Shown here: piece by piece, positions 1 to 7,543 of the stretch
Numbering within the stretch: position 1 is the stretch's first letter
Layout: each line of letters starts with the position of its first letter
Notes under the pieces: generated by a model
What the model saw: the letters and a program-made list of their open reading frames with translations, nothing else
Told to the model about the DNA's origin: nothing
Databases searched by the model: none
Made by a program: the position numbers and the translations under genes
DNA from: Methanocorpusculum sp. MCE
GTDB taxonomy: Archaea; Halobacteriota; Methanomicrobia; Methanomicrobiales; Methanocorpusculaceae
NCBI GenBank assembly: GCA_003315675.1
Contig: NIZU01000083.1
Coordinates: 1 to 17,111, forward strand
Length of the DNA stretch: 17,111 nt
Direction: 5' to 3'

Positions 1-600
1 GGCGTTGATACAGTGGTCTGGCAGGTGTTTCAGAGACAACTTGACCTGAAAGGTCTGAAAATTGAACAAGGTATGATTCAGGATGCAACGTTTGTGTATG
101 CTGAACCCGGTCATTGTAAGAAAGACACGCCGCGAGGAGATCAGGCAAAAACACGACGGGATAAAGATGGAAAAATCATGTCCAAGAACGGCAAAATGCA
201 CTATGGCTATAAACTTCATACCATCATGGATACGACGCACGATCTTATTCGACGCATTGAAACCACCACGGCAAATGTTCATGATAGTCAGGTGGACCTC
301 TCAGAAAAAGGGGAAGTGGTCTATCGGGATCGGGGATATCAGGGAGCAAAATGCAAGGGATATAGTGCCACAATGAAAAGGGGAGCGAGAGGGCATCCCA
401 TTGGCATACGAGATAAACTGAGAAATCTGCGAATAAGTAGGAAGAGATCAAAGGGCGAGAGACCCTATGCAGTGATCAAAAATGTTTTTCATGCAGGGTT
501 GGTGAAGGTAACAACGCTGCAAAGAGTACGAGTGAAAAATATGCTGGCTGCATTTTGTTATAATATCTATCAGGTGAAAACGATTCAAAACAGAGTGTAA
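1..600 (+). CDS. IS5-family DDE transposase, C-terminal part
   Basis: The frame is open from base 1, so this is the C-terminal 199 residues of a transposase cut by the window edge, not a gene starting at the internal GTG. It would cut and join the IS ends using a DDE (RNase H-like) catalytic domain. The likely triad is visible: Asp in the motif IQDATFV (codon at 82), Asp in YRDRGYQG (codon at 328) and Glu in KGERPY (codon at 457). The C-terminus (AAFCYNIYQVK) is typical of the family. The family call rests on motif spacing and the YRDRGYQG block. The catalytic half looks intact, but whether the N-terminal half is intact in this copy cannot be seen. Confidence 0.85.
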   Translation, partial: GVDTVVWQVFQRQLDLKGLKIEQGMIQDATFVYAEPGHCKKDTPRGDQAKTRRDKDGKIMSKNGKMHYGYKLHTIMDTTHDLIRRIETTTANVHDSQVDLSEKGEVVYRDRGYQGAKCKGYSATMKRGARGHPIGIRDKLRNLRISRKRSKGERPYAVIKNVFHAGLVKVTTLQRVRVKNMLAAFCYNIYQVKTIQNRV

Positions 601-677
601 ATAAAAAAAACGTCAAGGAATAATGGGTATTTTTCTTTTTTTGGGGGGGCGTGAGGGGGTAGGGATGTAGCCAATCT
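1..677 (+). mobile_element. IS5-family insertion sequence, copy 1 (5' part outside window)
   Basis: The transposase reading frame and the non-coding right end match the copy at the other end of the window almost base for base. I count about seven differences over the 600 coding bases. The shared sequence runs past the stop through a T-run and G-run tract and ends at about 677, after the bases gatgtagccaatct, where the two copies diverge. The left end lies outside the window. No target duplication can be checked from one end. Confidence 0.85.
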
Positions 678-743
678 TCCATAAATCATGATTCGCGTTA
701 AAAAATGGGTTGATAGATATTCTCAATAATCTAAAGGTTTTCC

Positions 744-1920
744 ATGAACAGAAATAATCTTCGACACCTACTTCTCACAGCATGCATCGTCTTCACGCTG
801 ATCATCTCCGGCACGGGGGCGGTATCTGCTGAAACCCAGTCCACCTTTGTAATCACGGATTTCTCCATGTATCCGACATCCCTGATGTCGGGCGACTCGG
901 GGATCGTCACGGTCACGATAAAAAAATACCGGAACAACATTCATCCCGGTCAACCAGATCTTCATCAAAGACTCGGAAGGAATTAAATCATCAGTGACCC
1001 CGTATCAGAACACGATCGGCGGCGTTGGAGCGGGAGATAACTTCACCTTATCTCTGCCGATCACCTCGACAGGTGAAACCGGCACCATTTATCCGGTCCT
1101 TTATGTGGACTTCGGCGGCAACAACGGAAATTATCTGAAATATCCGTTTGCAGTCATCGTTGACGACCAAAGCGTCGTCATCTCGATCACCAACCGTCCT
1201 GATGTCTTCGAGCCGGACACAACGCATACTGTCGCTTTCACGATCGGAAACCTGAGAACGAATGCGATCGAAGCGGTCGAAGTTACGGCGTCCGGAACCG
1301 GCGTCACCTCCAAACAGACCTCGGTCTTCCTTGGAACGATCTATGCAAACAAAGCAGCAAGCGGAAACATAAGCGTTACCACAACTTCAGAGACGAAAGA
1401 AGTCACCTTCGATGTGACCTACCGGAACGGAGCCAGCTGGCATACCGAGAGCGTCACACTCCCTCTTGAATCGGGCATTTCAAAAACCGGCGCCGAACTG
1501 ATCGTCAACAACCTCGAAGTCAAGAACTCGGGAACATACTATACGATCACCGGCGATGTAAACAACGCCGGCCTTACAACAGCCAAGGCACTCGTCGTAA
1601 CAACGGAAGGAGTGACCAAAACAGGACTCTACCCGTCATACGTTGTTGGATCCATGGATTAAGACGGCCTTTCCGAGGTCGAAGTGACCTTCAGCAACCC
1701 GGCAGGCGACAACGTAACTCTGGTCTTTACGTATAAGGATGCGAACGGAAACGTCTACACGCAAAAACAGACCGTTCCAATCACCACCGCAGTCACCGAA
1801 GCCCAGACTGCCGGTGAAACAAGTCCAGTCGCCACCGTTCTGATCGTTATTGTAATCCTCGTCATTCTTGCCGGCGGTTTTGTTGCCTGGAAGAAAGGAA
1901 AAATATTTGCACGGAAGTAA
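744..1920 (+). pseudogene. Secreted, C-terminally anchored CARDB/COG1361-like envelope protein, broken by a frameshift and a stop
   Basis: With two lesions repaired this reads as a 391-residue type I membrane protein. It has a signal peptide (charged MNRNNLRH, hydrophobic core, cleavage near AVSA-ET), a beta-rich extracellular part of CARDB or COG1361 S-layer-like type (VTVTI-, FTIGNL-like strands), and one C-terminal helix (VLIVIVILVILAGGFVAW) followed by KKGK. Lesion 1 is an A7 tract at 920-926. Six A would restore TVTIKNTGTTFIPVNQIF and join the two frames. Lesion 2 is an in-frame TAA at 1660-1662 (VVGSMD-stop-DGLSEVEV), after which coding quality continues to 1920. The stop lies 3 bases before the ATPase gene, so the two form an operon. 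In methanogens such proteins often accompany LolD/FtsX transporters, and the role is probably envelope binding or export. An A7 slippage could be phase-variable or a sequencing error, but the TAA is a separate defect. Confidence 0.8.
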
Positions 1921-1923
1921 GCC

Positions 1924-2617
1924 ATGAACTCGATCCCTGTGGTCGAACTGCATGACGTCTCCAAAATCTATCCGATGCCGGCCGGAGACGTCCATGCATT
2001 AAACCACGTAAATTTCTCTATTCAGAAGGGAGAATTTGTGGCCATCATGGGACCGTCAGGTTCAGGCAAATCGACACTGATGAATATGATCGGGTGTCTG
2101 GACGTCCCAACCTCCGGCGAGATAAAAATCAACGGGAAGTCGACCTCGGAGATGACGGATGACGAACTGACCCTCCACCGGAGAGAGACGATCGGATTCA
2201 TCTTCCAGAAGTTCAACCTGATCAGTCTCTTAACGGCATATGAAAACGTCGAATACCCGCTGATCTTATCCGCTGATCTTAAAACACGGACATAAGGATA
2301 ATACGACACGGACCGCTGATCTTCTCAGAATGGTCGGCCTCACCGACGGTCAGATGCAGCACACACCCTACGAACTTTCCGGTGGTCAGCAGCAGAGAGT
2401 GTCCATTGCCCGGGCTCTTGCAAACGATCCGACATTCCTGCTGTGCGATGAGCCGACGGGAAATCTGGATTCGAAGATGAGTGTGCAGATCATGGATATC
2501 CTGACCGATCTGCACTCTCAGGGAAGAACGGTTGTTATGGTCACCCATGACCCGAAAACGGCTGAATATGCCGAGCGTATCGTAATCATCAAGGACGGTG
2601 AGATCGTCGATGAGTGA
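1924..2617 (+). pseudogene. LolD/MacB-type ABC transporter ATP-binding subunit, frameshifted by a 13-bp tandem duplication
   Basis: This is the ATPase partner of the FtsX/MacB permease that follows. All diagnostic motifs remain, but in two frames. Walker A GPSGSGKST is at residues 43-51 and the Q-loop FIFQKFNLI lies in the first frame. The signature LSGGQQQR, Walker B LLCDEPTGNLD (Cys where Ala is common) and the H-loop VTHDP lie in the second. The frames separate at 2257-2282, where ccgctgatcttat is followed by ccgctgatcttaa. Removing one 13-base unit restores EYPLILKHGHKDN and gives exactly 226 residues, the usual size of this family. As written, translation stops at 2295 and yields a fragment without signature or Walker B, so it should be inactive. 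The gene starts 3 bases after the surface-protein stop and overlaps the permease start. Confidence 0.88.
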
Positions 2618-3851
2618 AGAAAATACCTCGTTATGGCAGAAGATCTACTCGCCGATGATCCTCTCGCTTGCCGTCAGAAACCTGAAACTGAATAAATTCA
2701 GGACTGTCCTTTCGATGATCGGTATCGTGATCGGCGTTTTCGCCATCTGCGGAATGGGAATGATCAGCGCAGGATTCACCGAAGAGATGAACTCGATGAT
2801 CTCCGACACGGCAGACACGCTGACGATCACCCCGATCGGCGAAAAGGTCATCGACGGAACGACGACGACGGGATTCTCCACCAAAGATCTTCGAGACATC
2901 GAGTCTGCGGTAAAATCGGTCACCAAAGAGTATGAATTCATTCCGATGTATTCGTCGAGTAAGTACATATATGTCGGAAAAGAGACCACGATGGCCACGA
3001 TATCCGGCATGGATTCAAGCGACATCACGAAGCTTGCAACCCTGAGCCAGGGAACCCTCCCGCGCGGGGCGACCAATGTTATCGTCGGGGAGACCTTTGC
3101 CGATGACAACAATCTCAGGCTCGGAAGCCGGATGATCATGCTCGATTCGAGCGGTCAGGAAGTTACCTGCAGAGTTGTCGGTATCATGGAGGATACCGGA
3201 CAGCTGACGTTTGGATTCTCCACGAACAATGCGGTCGTTGGTTCGATCGAGTGGTATACCGGACTTGTCGGAGACAATCACGGCCTGTATGACAAGGTCA
3301 TCGTGAAAGCATATGACCCGACGGAACTGAACGCGATCGATGCCGCGATCGAGAAGAAGATGAACGGCAAGGAGGACAAGGACTCGGATGATACGGTCTA
3401 CATCCTGAACTCGTATGAGATCATGGCAGTCTTCGATGATATCATGTCGATGTCCAGTATCTTCACGACCATCATCAGCGGAATCTCGCTTCTGGTCGCA
3501 GCCGTCGCCATCGTTAATGTGATGCTGATGAGCGTTAAGGAGAGAACGAGAGAGGTAGGTATTCTTCGGAGTATTGGAACCTACAGAAGCCAGATCCTGC
3601 AGATGTTTTTGTATGAAGCAGGACTCATCGGTCTGATCGGAGCAATTGTCGGAACGCTACTCGCACTGATCGCAGCCCCGATTATGCTGATGGCAATGAT
3701 CGGATCACTCGACTCGATGCTGACGGTCTCCGTTCTCGTCTATGTGCCGATCGGCATTCTTATCGGTCTGATCGTCTGTCTGATATCCGGTCTCTATCCG
3801 GCATGGAAAGCAGCCAATCTCAATCCGGTCGAAGCAATGGCGACCGACTGA
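2610..3851 (+). CDS. MacB/FtsX-family ABC transporter permease
   Basis: This is a 413-residue inner-membrane permease that would use the neighbouring ATPase to drive mechanotransmission or export of envelope substrates. I chose ATG 2610 (MSEENTSLW) over an in-frame GTG at 2598 because it overlaps the ATPase stop by 8 bases (ATGAGTGA), the usual coupled arrangement. The layout is typical of MacB. One N-terminal helix (about residues 35-57, with the preceding AVRNLKLNKFRTVLSMIGI motif) is followed by a large extracytoplasmic MacB-like domain. Three C-terminal helices come next (about 282-305, 330-355 and 375-398), with VKERTREVGILRSIG between the first two and the final YPAWKAANLNPVEAMA motif. 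The frame is intact, unlike its two upstream partners, so it may now be an orphan or be served by another ATPase. The substrate is unknown. Confidence 0.9.
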   Translation: MSEENTSLWQKIYSPMILSLAVRNLKLNKFRTVLSMIGIVIGVFAICGMGMISAGFTEEMNSMISDTADTLTITPIGEKVIDGTTTTGFSTKDLRDIESAVKSVTKEYEFIPMYSSSKYIYVGKETTMATISGMDSSDITKLATLSQGTLPRGATNVIVGETFADDNNLRLGSRMIMLDSSGQEVTCRVVGIMEDTGQLTFGFSTNNAVVGSIEWYTGLVGDNHGLYDKVIVKAYDPTELNAIDAAIEKKMNGKEDKDSDDTVYILNSYEIMAVFDDIMSMSSIFTTIISGISLLVAAVAIVNVMLMSVKERTREVGILRSIGTYRSQILQMFLYEAGLIGLIGAIVGTLLALIAAPIMLMAMIGSLDSMLTVSVLVYVPIGILIGLIVCLISGLYPAWKAANLNPVEAMATD

Positions 3852-3876
3852 GCACTCCTCTTCTCTTTTTTTAATT
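3852..3876 (+). terminator. T-tract terminator of the transporter operon
   Basis: Directly after the permease stop lies a pyrimidine-rich stretch, ctcctcttctctttttttaatt, with a run of seven T. This is typical of archaeal intrinsic termination, which needs a T-run without a strong hairpin. The MITE-like element begins immediately after it. Confidence 0.5.
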
Positions 3877-4483
3877 AGGATTTACGCGGTGCGATCTTAT
3901 CCGAAAAAACTGAAGTCCTTATGAGATGTACTTCGATTTCGTGTACGGAATTCGTTTTGACACAAGAGAAAAACCAACCGCGAATCAGCGCGAATCCGCC
4001 CTTCGGGCGAGGCGAATCGGATTTGCTGACCCTCACTTTCGCAATCCAGCTTCGCTGTCTTGCTCATCCCTTCATCGGGACCGTTCGGGCAAATCCTATC
4101 GCCGCCCCAGCGGCTCCCATTATTGATTTGCCTCTTGATCTTATGTCGTGGTTGTCAGTAAAATGGATATTTTTCAGATTAAGAACTGCTCAATGAATCT
4201 CTCCCCACGGGAGGCGCTGGGGCGCCGACAGGATTTGCCCGAACGATCCCGATGAAGGGACGAGCCGTTGGGTTGAGCGGGTTGGCGACGAAGTCGACGA
4301 CCTCAGCCGAGCAAGGCTTTGCCTTGCGACTAGACCCAACGAGCGAGAGTGAGGGTCAGCAAATCCGATTCGCCTCGCCCGAAGGGCGGATTCGCGCCGA
4401 TTCACGGTTGGTTTTTTCTCAGGTTTCTACACCCAACAAACTCCTTCCCGAATTGGAGCCACACCAACACCGCGTAAGTCCTA
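3876..4483. mobile_element. Long MITE-like element (about 606 bp) with terminal inverted repeats and internal giant palindrome
   Basis: The ends are inverted copies: tAGGATTTACGCGGTG at 3876-3891 and CACCGCGTAAGTCCTa at 4468-4483, each bordered by TA, as for Tc1/IS630-type insertion. Inside is a second, imperfect inverted repeat. Bases 3966-4037 pair with 4348-4420, and 4062-4118 pair with 4209-4266, around a centre near 4119-4208. The right arm carries about 80 extra bases (4267-4347) holding a further hairpin. No transposase is encoded. Short frames here translate the palindrome on both strands to the same kind of peptide (ESALRARRIGFADPH), a sign of repeat rather than protein. The first 107 bases are about 80% identical to the short element at 12834. 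It sits between the convergent permease and fmt genes, between their T-tracts. Confidence 0.75.
4266..4341. repeat. Nested hairpin module in the right arm of the long MITE
   Basis: CGTTGGGT (4266-4273) pairs with ACCCAACG (4334-4341). Within this, GCAAGGC-TTT-GCCTTGC (4311-4327) is a perfect 7-bp hairpin with a 3-base loop, preceded by gag and followed by gac. The left arm of the palindrome lacks this module. The unit GAGCAAG...CTTGCGA recurs with different stem bases inside the transposase at 16240-16259, which suggests a mobile palindromic family. Confidence 0.55.
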
Positions 4484-4501
4484 TTCCAAAAAAGAATCGA
4501 G
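4484..4501 (-). terminator. T-tract terminator after fmt
   Basis: Read on the minus strand, fmt is followed within about 10 bases by attcttttttggaat, with a run of six T, consistent with archaeal termination. The MITE boundary comes immediately after. Confidence 0.4.
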
Positions 4502-5431
4502 TCAGAGCCGGTCGCCAACTTTCAGGTAATGCCCGTTCACGATCTCGAAACCCGGCATCTCGCGTTTGCCTTCGGGTTTTGCAGAAAGGATGCAGACGGC
4601 CCCGTCCCCCGTCATCACGACGGGTCCCTTCTTTTTGATCACGTCGACGACCATGCCCGGCTCACCAGAATAATCCCCAAAAACCTTCTCGGCTTTGTAG
4701 ATCTTCAGGAGTTTTCCGTCGGGAAGCCTGGTGTTTGCTCCGGGAATCGGAGAAAGACCCCGGATCCTGTTATGAACCACTGCCGCCGGCAGAGTCCAGT
4801 CGATCACGCACTCCTCTTTGGAGATGGACGGGGCAAACGTTACCTTCGTCTCGTCCTGGGGAATCCGAACGGCTCTCCCCGACTCGATCATCTCGAGAGT
4901 CTCGATGAGTGCTCCGGCCCCGAGCTCCGCCAGAGAATCATGGACATCTCCATAAGTGGTATTTTCGTCCAGCGAAATCGATTTTGCGTGGATCACATCG
5001 CCGGCATCCAGACGGGCAGTCACGTACATGATCGAGACCCCGGTCTCTGGATCGCCGTTTAAAACGGAATACTGCATCGGAGCCGCCCCCCGATACTTCG
5101 GCAGAAGCGAGCCGTGCAGATTTATCGTGTTGTGTTTCGGGAGATCGATGACCGTATCCGGAATCATCATCCCGTATGCCACAACAACGGATATGTCGGG
5201 AGAAAGCGCCTTTAACTGCTCAAAAAGAGCAGGATCCTTCATATCTTCCGTCTGAAAAACCGGGATCCCGTGTTCGAGTGAGAACAGCTTCACCGGCGAA
5301 AACTCGATTTTGTTTCCTCTCCGGTTCGGTTTATCGGCCCGGGTCAGAATCCCGACGATCTCGTGTTTTGCAAAAACCGCACGAAGCGAGGGAAGGGCAT
5401 ACTCGGGCGTCCCCATGAAAAGGACACGCAT
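4502..5431 (-). CDS. fmt: Methionyl-tRNA formyltransferase
   Basis: In bacteria this enzyme transfers a formyl group from 10-formyltetrahydrofolate to Met-tRNA(fMet). The 309 residues match the usual length of about 310. The N-terminal catalytic domain has N104-L-H106, the loop SLLPKYRGAAP (108-118) and D142 in LDAGD, at the same spacing as the E. coli triad Asn106/His108/Asp144. The C-terminal tRNA-binding Fmt_C domain is present (VHNRIRGLSPIPGANTRL and LKIYKAEKV), which favours true Fmt over sugar or amino-acid formyltransferases. The ATG lies one base after the def stop, so the two are co-transcribed. Archaea normally initiate with unformylated Met and methanogens use tetrahydromethanopterin, so both the role and the formyl donor are open. 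Transfer from bacteria is likely, although the codon use looks similar to that of its neighbours. Confidence 0.93.
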   Translation of the reverse strand: MRVLFMGTPEYALPSLRAVFAKHEIVGILTRADKPNRRGNKIEFSPVKLFSLEHGIPVFQTEDMKDPALFEQLKALSPDISVVVAYGMMIPDTVIDLPKHNTINLHGSLLPKYRGAAPMQYSVLNGDPETGVSIMYVTARLDAGDVIHAKSISLDENTTYGDVHDSLAELGAGALIETLEMIESGRAVRIPQDETKVTFAPSISKEECVIDWTLPAAVVHNRIRGLSPIPGANTRLPDGKLLKIYKAEKVFGDYSGEPGMVVDVIKKKGPVVMTGDGAVCILSAKPEGKREMPGFEIVNGHYLKVGDRL

Positions 5432-5432
5432 G

Positions 5433-5921
5433 TCACGCCTCCTTTAAACGGAGATCCTCAAGCTGCTTTGCGATCATCTTTTTTGCGATCGGCGAGATCC
5501 GGTCGACGAACAGGATTCCGTCGAGATGATCGTATTCGTGCTGAAAAACCCTTGCCGGATAATCTTTCAGCTCCTCTTCGACCGGTTCTCCGGCTTCATT
5601 GGTATACCTGACCGTGATCCTGCGCGGACGGCGGACTTTTTTATGGATGCCGGGAACGGAAAGACAACCCTCTTCCATCTCGGCAAAGGCGTTTCCGGTT
5701 TTCAGAATCTCCGGGTTGATGACTCTGCGGACTTTGTCGCCCGGATTCATCACGAAGAACCGTTTGCCGATCCCGACCTGAGGGGCTGCAAGACCGACCC
5801 CCCGGTGTTCTTTGAGCATCGGGACCATCTCGTCGAGAATTGCCAAAAGTTCGGGGGTTATTGTATCGACGGGTTCGGCAACTTTGGTAAGTACCGTTTT
5901 TCCGTATATTTCAATCTTCAT
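5433..5921 (-). CDS. def: Peptide deformylase
   Basis: This is a metal hydrolase that removes the N-formyl group from nascent proteins. The 162 residues contain all three PDF motifs: GVGLAAPQ (41-48), EGCLS (84-88, Cys86 as metal ligand) and QHEYDH (HExxH, with His128 and His132 as ligands and Glu129 catalytic). The sequence around LAAPQVGIGKRFFVMN and VFQHEYDHLDGILFVDRI is that of an active, bacterial-type enzyme, not a degenerate paralogue. It is the first gene of a two-gene unit with fmt. The leader is short and AT-rich (acaacattaataataATG). An active deformylase beside a complete Fmt argues for a working formylation-deformylation cycle or a recently acquired cassette. Confidence 0.94.
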   Translation of the reverse strand: MKIEIYGKTVLTKVAEPVDTITPELLAILDEMVPMLKEHRGVGLAAPQVGIGKRFFVMNPGDKVRRVINPEILKTGNAFAEMEEGCLSVPGIHKKVRRPRRITVRYTNEAGEPVEEELKDYPARVFQHEYDHLDGILFVDRISPIAKKMIAKQLEDLRLKEA

Positions 5922-6047
5922 TATTATTAATGTTGTATTTTTTTCTTGATGAATTTGTCTGATGCCTCAACAGTATGCAGATGGATAAACGCAGGATACG
6001 AAGACATTTGGACACGGTACAAATCACGCAAAACAGATGAATCAATT

Positions 6048-6081
6048 ATGAAAAAAAATGATGTGTTGGGACAGTATGTCC
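6048..6081 (-). terminator. Hairpin plus T8 terminator after the zinc-ribbon gene
   Basis: On the minus strand, GGACA-TAC-TGTCC is followed about 10 bases later by a run of eight T (complement of 6051-6058). It lies just past the stop of the small zinc-ribbon gene. The stretch between here and def (5922-6047) shows no gene I can support. Confidence 0.45.
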
Positions 6082-6089
6082 GAACAGTA

Positions 6090-6272
6090 TTAGAACCGGT
6101 TCCGTGGGGTCCGGTGTTTTGGAAGGCATTCCTGACAGTAGACTGGTCTGCCTTCTGTTGGCTTAAACGGTACCTCACATTCTTTTCCACAGTCTGAGCA
6201 GACTGTTTTGGTCATTTCGCGTGGGCCGTCATTAAACTGGCGTGATCCGCCAAAATTATTTCTTCTTTCCAT
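6090..6272 (-). CDS. Small CxxC-x17-CxxC zinc-ribbon protein
   Basis: A 60-residue basic protein starting MERRNNFGGSRQF. It has two CxxC knuckles separated by exactly 17 residues: CSDC, then CQEC, with EVPFKPTEGRPVY in between. This is the signature of the CxxC-x17-CxxC family common in methanogenic archaea, which presumably binds one zinc. The function is unknown; the small size, Arg-rich tails and zinc ribbon suggest nucleic-acid or ribosome association. I prefer ATG 6272 over ATG 6293 because the purine-rich aaggaaatc sits just upstream of it. It is a single-gene unit, separated from def and moaD by non-coding gaps. Confidence 0.8.
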   Translation of the reverse strand: MERRNNFGGSRQFNDGPREMTKTVCSDCGKECEVPFKPTEGRPVYCQECLPKHRTPRNRF

Positions 6273-6476
6273 GATAGGATTTCCTTGGAGCATAAATGCT
6301 CACGAAAAAAAACAATGAGACAAAAAGTCTTACTGATATTTCCCACAGATAACTGCGACTCTTTATACGTCTCACCGGGATAAATACTTGTGGTTCGTGG
6401 ATGAAAAAAATACAAAAGAGATGCCGGCAGAAAATCCATATCTCCCGATTTTTTGGGTTTTTCGAAACGCCGGATT
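6273..6476 (-). promoter_or_regulatory. Leader and promoter region of the zinc-ribbon gene, with a perfect dyad near the start
   Basis: This stretch holds no supported gene. On the minus strand GAGCAT-TT-ATGCTC (6288-6301) is a perfect 14-base dyad that includes the alternative ATG at 6293. TATA-like sequences (gtatttatcc, gtataaagag) lie about 60-110 bases upstream. The dyad could be an operator or a leader hairpin. Confidence 0.3.
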
Positions 6477-6755
6477 TTACCCGCCGGCTGCCGGCGGGAA
6501 TAAGGCGATCATGTCCCCGTCATCGAGAGGCATGTCCAGACCGGCGAGAAAATGAATGTTTCTGCCGTTTTTCAGGATGTTGACAAAGTCCCGGAGGGTG
6601 TCGGGCGCGGAAAACATCAGCGTATCCAGGCCTGTGTATCGAGCTGCGAGCTCGGAGAGGAGTGTTCTGACCGTTGCGCCTGCCGGTAATTCAAGTTCCA
6701 CCTGCATGTCCATCACCTCCCGAAACGTGGCAAATGCCTTTGCCGTGATCTTCAT
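6477..6755 (-). CDS. MoaD/ThiS-like sulfur-carrier protein
   Basis: A 92-residue beta-grasp protein ending in PPAAGG. The free Gly-Gly tail is what an E1-like enzyme adenylates and converts to a thiocarboxylate. The N-terminus (KITAKAFATFREV) and DDGDMIALFPPAAGG match MoaD, the small subunit of molybdopterin synthase. Its ATG overlaps the stop of the E1-like gene (ATGA), and AOR is the first gene of the same unit, so it most likely donates sulfur for the AOR tungstopterin. The last codons form a perfect GC-rich palindrome (6480-6498) ending at the stop. Confidence 0.88.
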   Translation of the reverse strand: MKITAKAFATFREVMDMQVELELPAGATVRTLLSELAARYTGLDTLMFSAPDTLRDFVNILKNGRNIHFLAGLDMPLDDGDMIALFPPAAGG

Positions 6756-7543
6756 AGAGAAGACCTCCGGCTATCCGGTTCGTCCTCTGAAATACCGCAG
6801 TCAGTACAGTCGGGAGAGTTCACGATAATGATCGATTCAGCCTCCCCCCGCAGGCCGTCCCAGAGCAGGAGCCGGTTTTCGAGCAGCTTTCCGATTCCGG
6901 TGAGATATTTTACCGCTTCGGATGCCTCTATAGAACCGATCGCTCCGCAGGTCACCCCGATAATCGCGTTCTTTTCCCAGGTCGGGGTCGTCGGAACGAT
7001 GCAGCGGAGACAGGGGGTGACCCCCGGAACGAGGGTCGTTACCTGCCCGTAGAATCCGTTCACGGCACCGTGGATAAAAGGAATTTTTGCATCGAGACAA
7101 GCACGGTTCAAAACATAGCAGGCGGCGAAATTATCCATGCCGTCAAGAATCAGATCCATGCCGGAAACAAGATCATTGACGGATTTTTCGTCGATATGCC
7201 GGCAGACCGCATCCACTTCGACATCGCTGTTGAGAGCATGGATCGTTTTTTCCGCTGCTTCGACCTTGCATGCCCCGATATCCAGTTCATGATACAGGAT
7301 CTGCCGGTTGAGGTTGGATCGCTCGACAACATCCTCGTCAACGATCCGGATGTATCCTACACCAGCGGCCGAAAGATAGGTCGCGATCACCGAGCCCAGA
7401 CCTCCGGCTCCGGCAAGCAGGATACGGGCATCTGCAAGTTTTTTCTGTCCCTCTTTCCCGAAAAGGGGGATCTGCCTCAGGAACCGGGAGTCAGGCGGAT
7501 ATGCTGGCAAAGGTGAATCCTCCTCAAAGGCCTGACGGTTCAC
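6752..7543 (-). CDS. ThiF/MoeB/HesA-family E1-like adenylyltransferase
   Basis: This protein would activate the C-terminal glycine of the adjacent MoaD-like protein with ATP. The 263 residues show the nucleotide-binding motif GAGGLGS (45-51), the VDEDVVERSNLNRQ block with the Arg finger (around 68-81), DGMDN (134-138), and zinc-binding pairs CLRC (178-181) and CTDC (246-249). A Cys at 199 in GVTCGAIGSIEASEAVKYL is where family members carry the thioester Cys, although the exact catalytic role is inferred. The start is GTG at 7543, overlapping the AOR stop (GTGA), with AAGGAG about 10 bases upstream. It lacks the C-terminal rhodanese domain of MOCS3-like forms, so sulfur must come from another protein. 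Confidence 0.9.
   Translation of the reverse strand: MNRQAFEEDSPLPAYPPDSRFLRQIPLFGKEGQKKLADARILLAGAGGLGSVIATYLSAAGVGYIRIVDEDVVERSNLNRQILYHELDIGACKVEAAEKTIHALNSDVEVDAVCRHIDEKSVNDLVSGMDLILDGMDNFAACYVLNRACLDAKIPFIHGAVNGFYGQVTTLVPGVTPCLRCIVPTTPTWEKNAIIGVTCGAIGSIEASEAVKYLTGIGKLLENRLLLWDGLRGEAESIIIVNSPDCTDCGISEDEPDSRRSSL

Noticed and set aside
4311..4327. CRISPR-like or rho-type terminator reading of the GCAAGGC hairpin
   Set aside because: There is no regular repeat-spacer series and no following T-run. It fits a palindromic repeat within the MITE.
3921..4405. Small proteins on both strands sharing the peptide ESALRARRIGFADPH
   Set aside because: They are translations of the two arms of the MITE palindrome, not genes.
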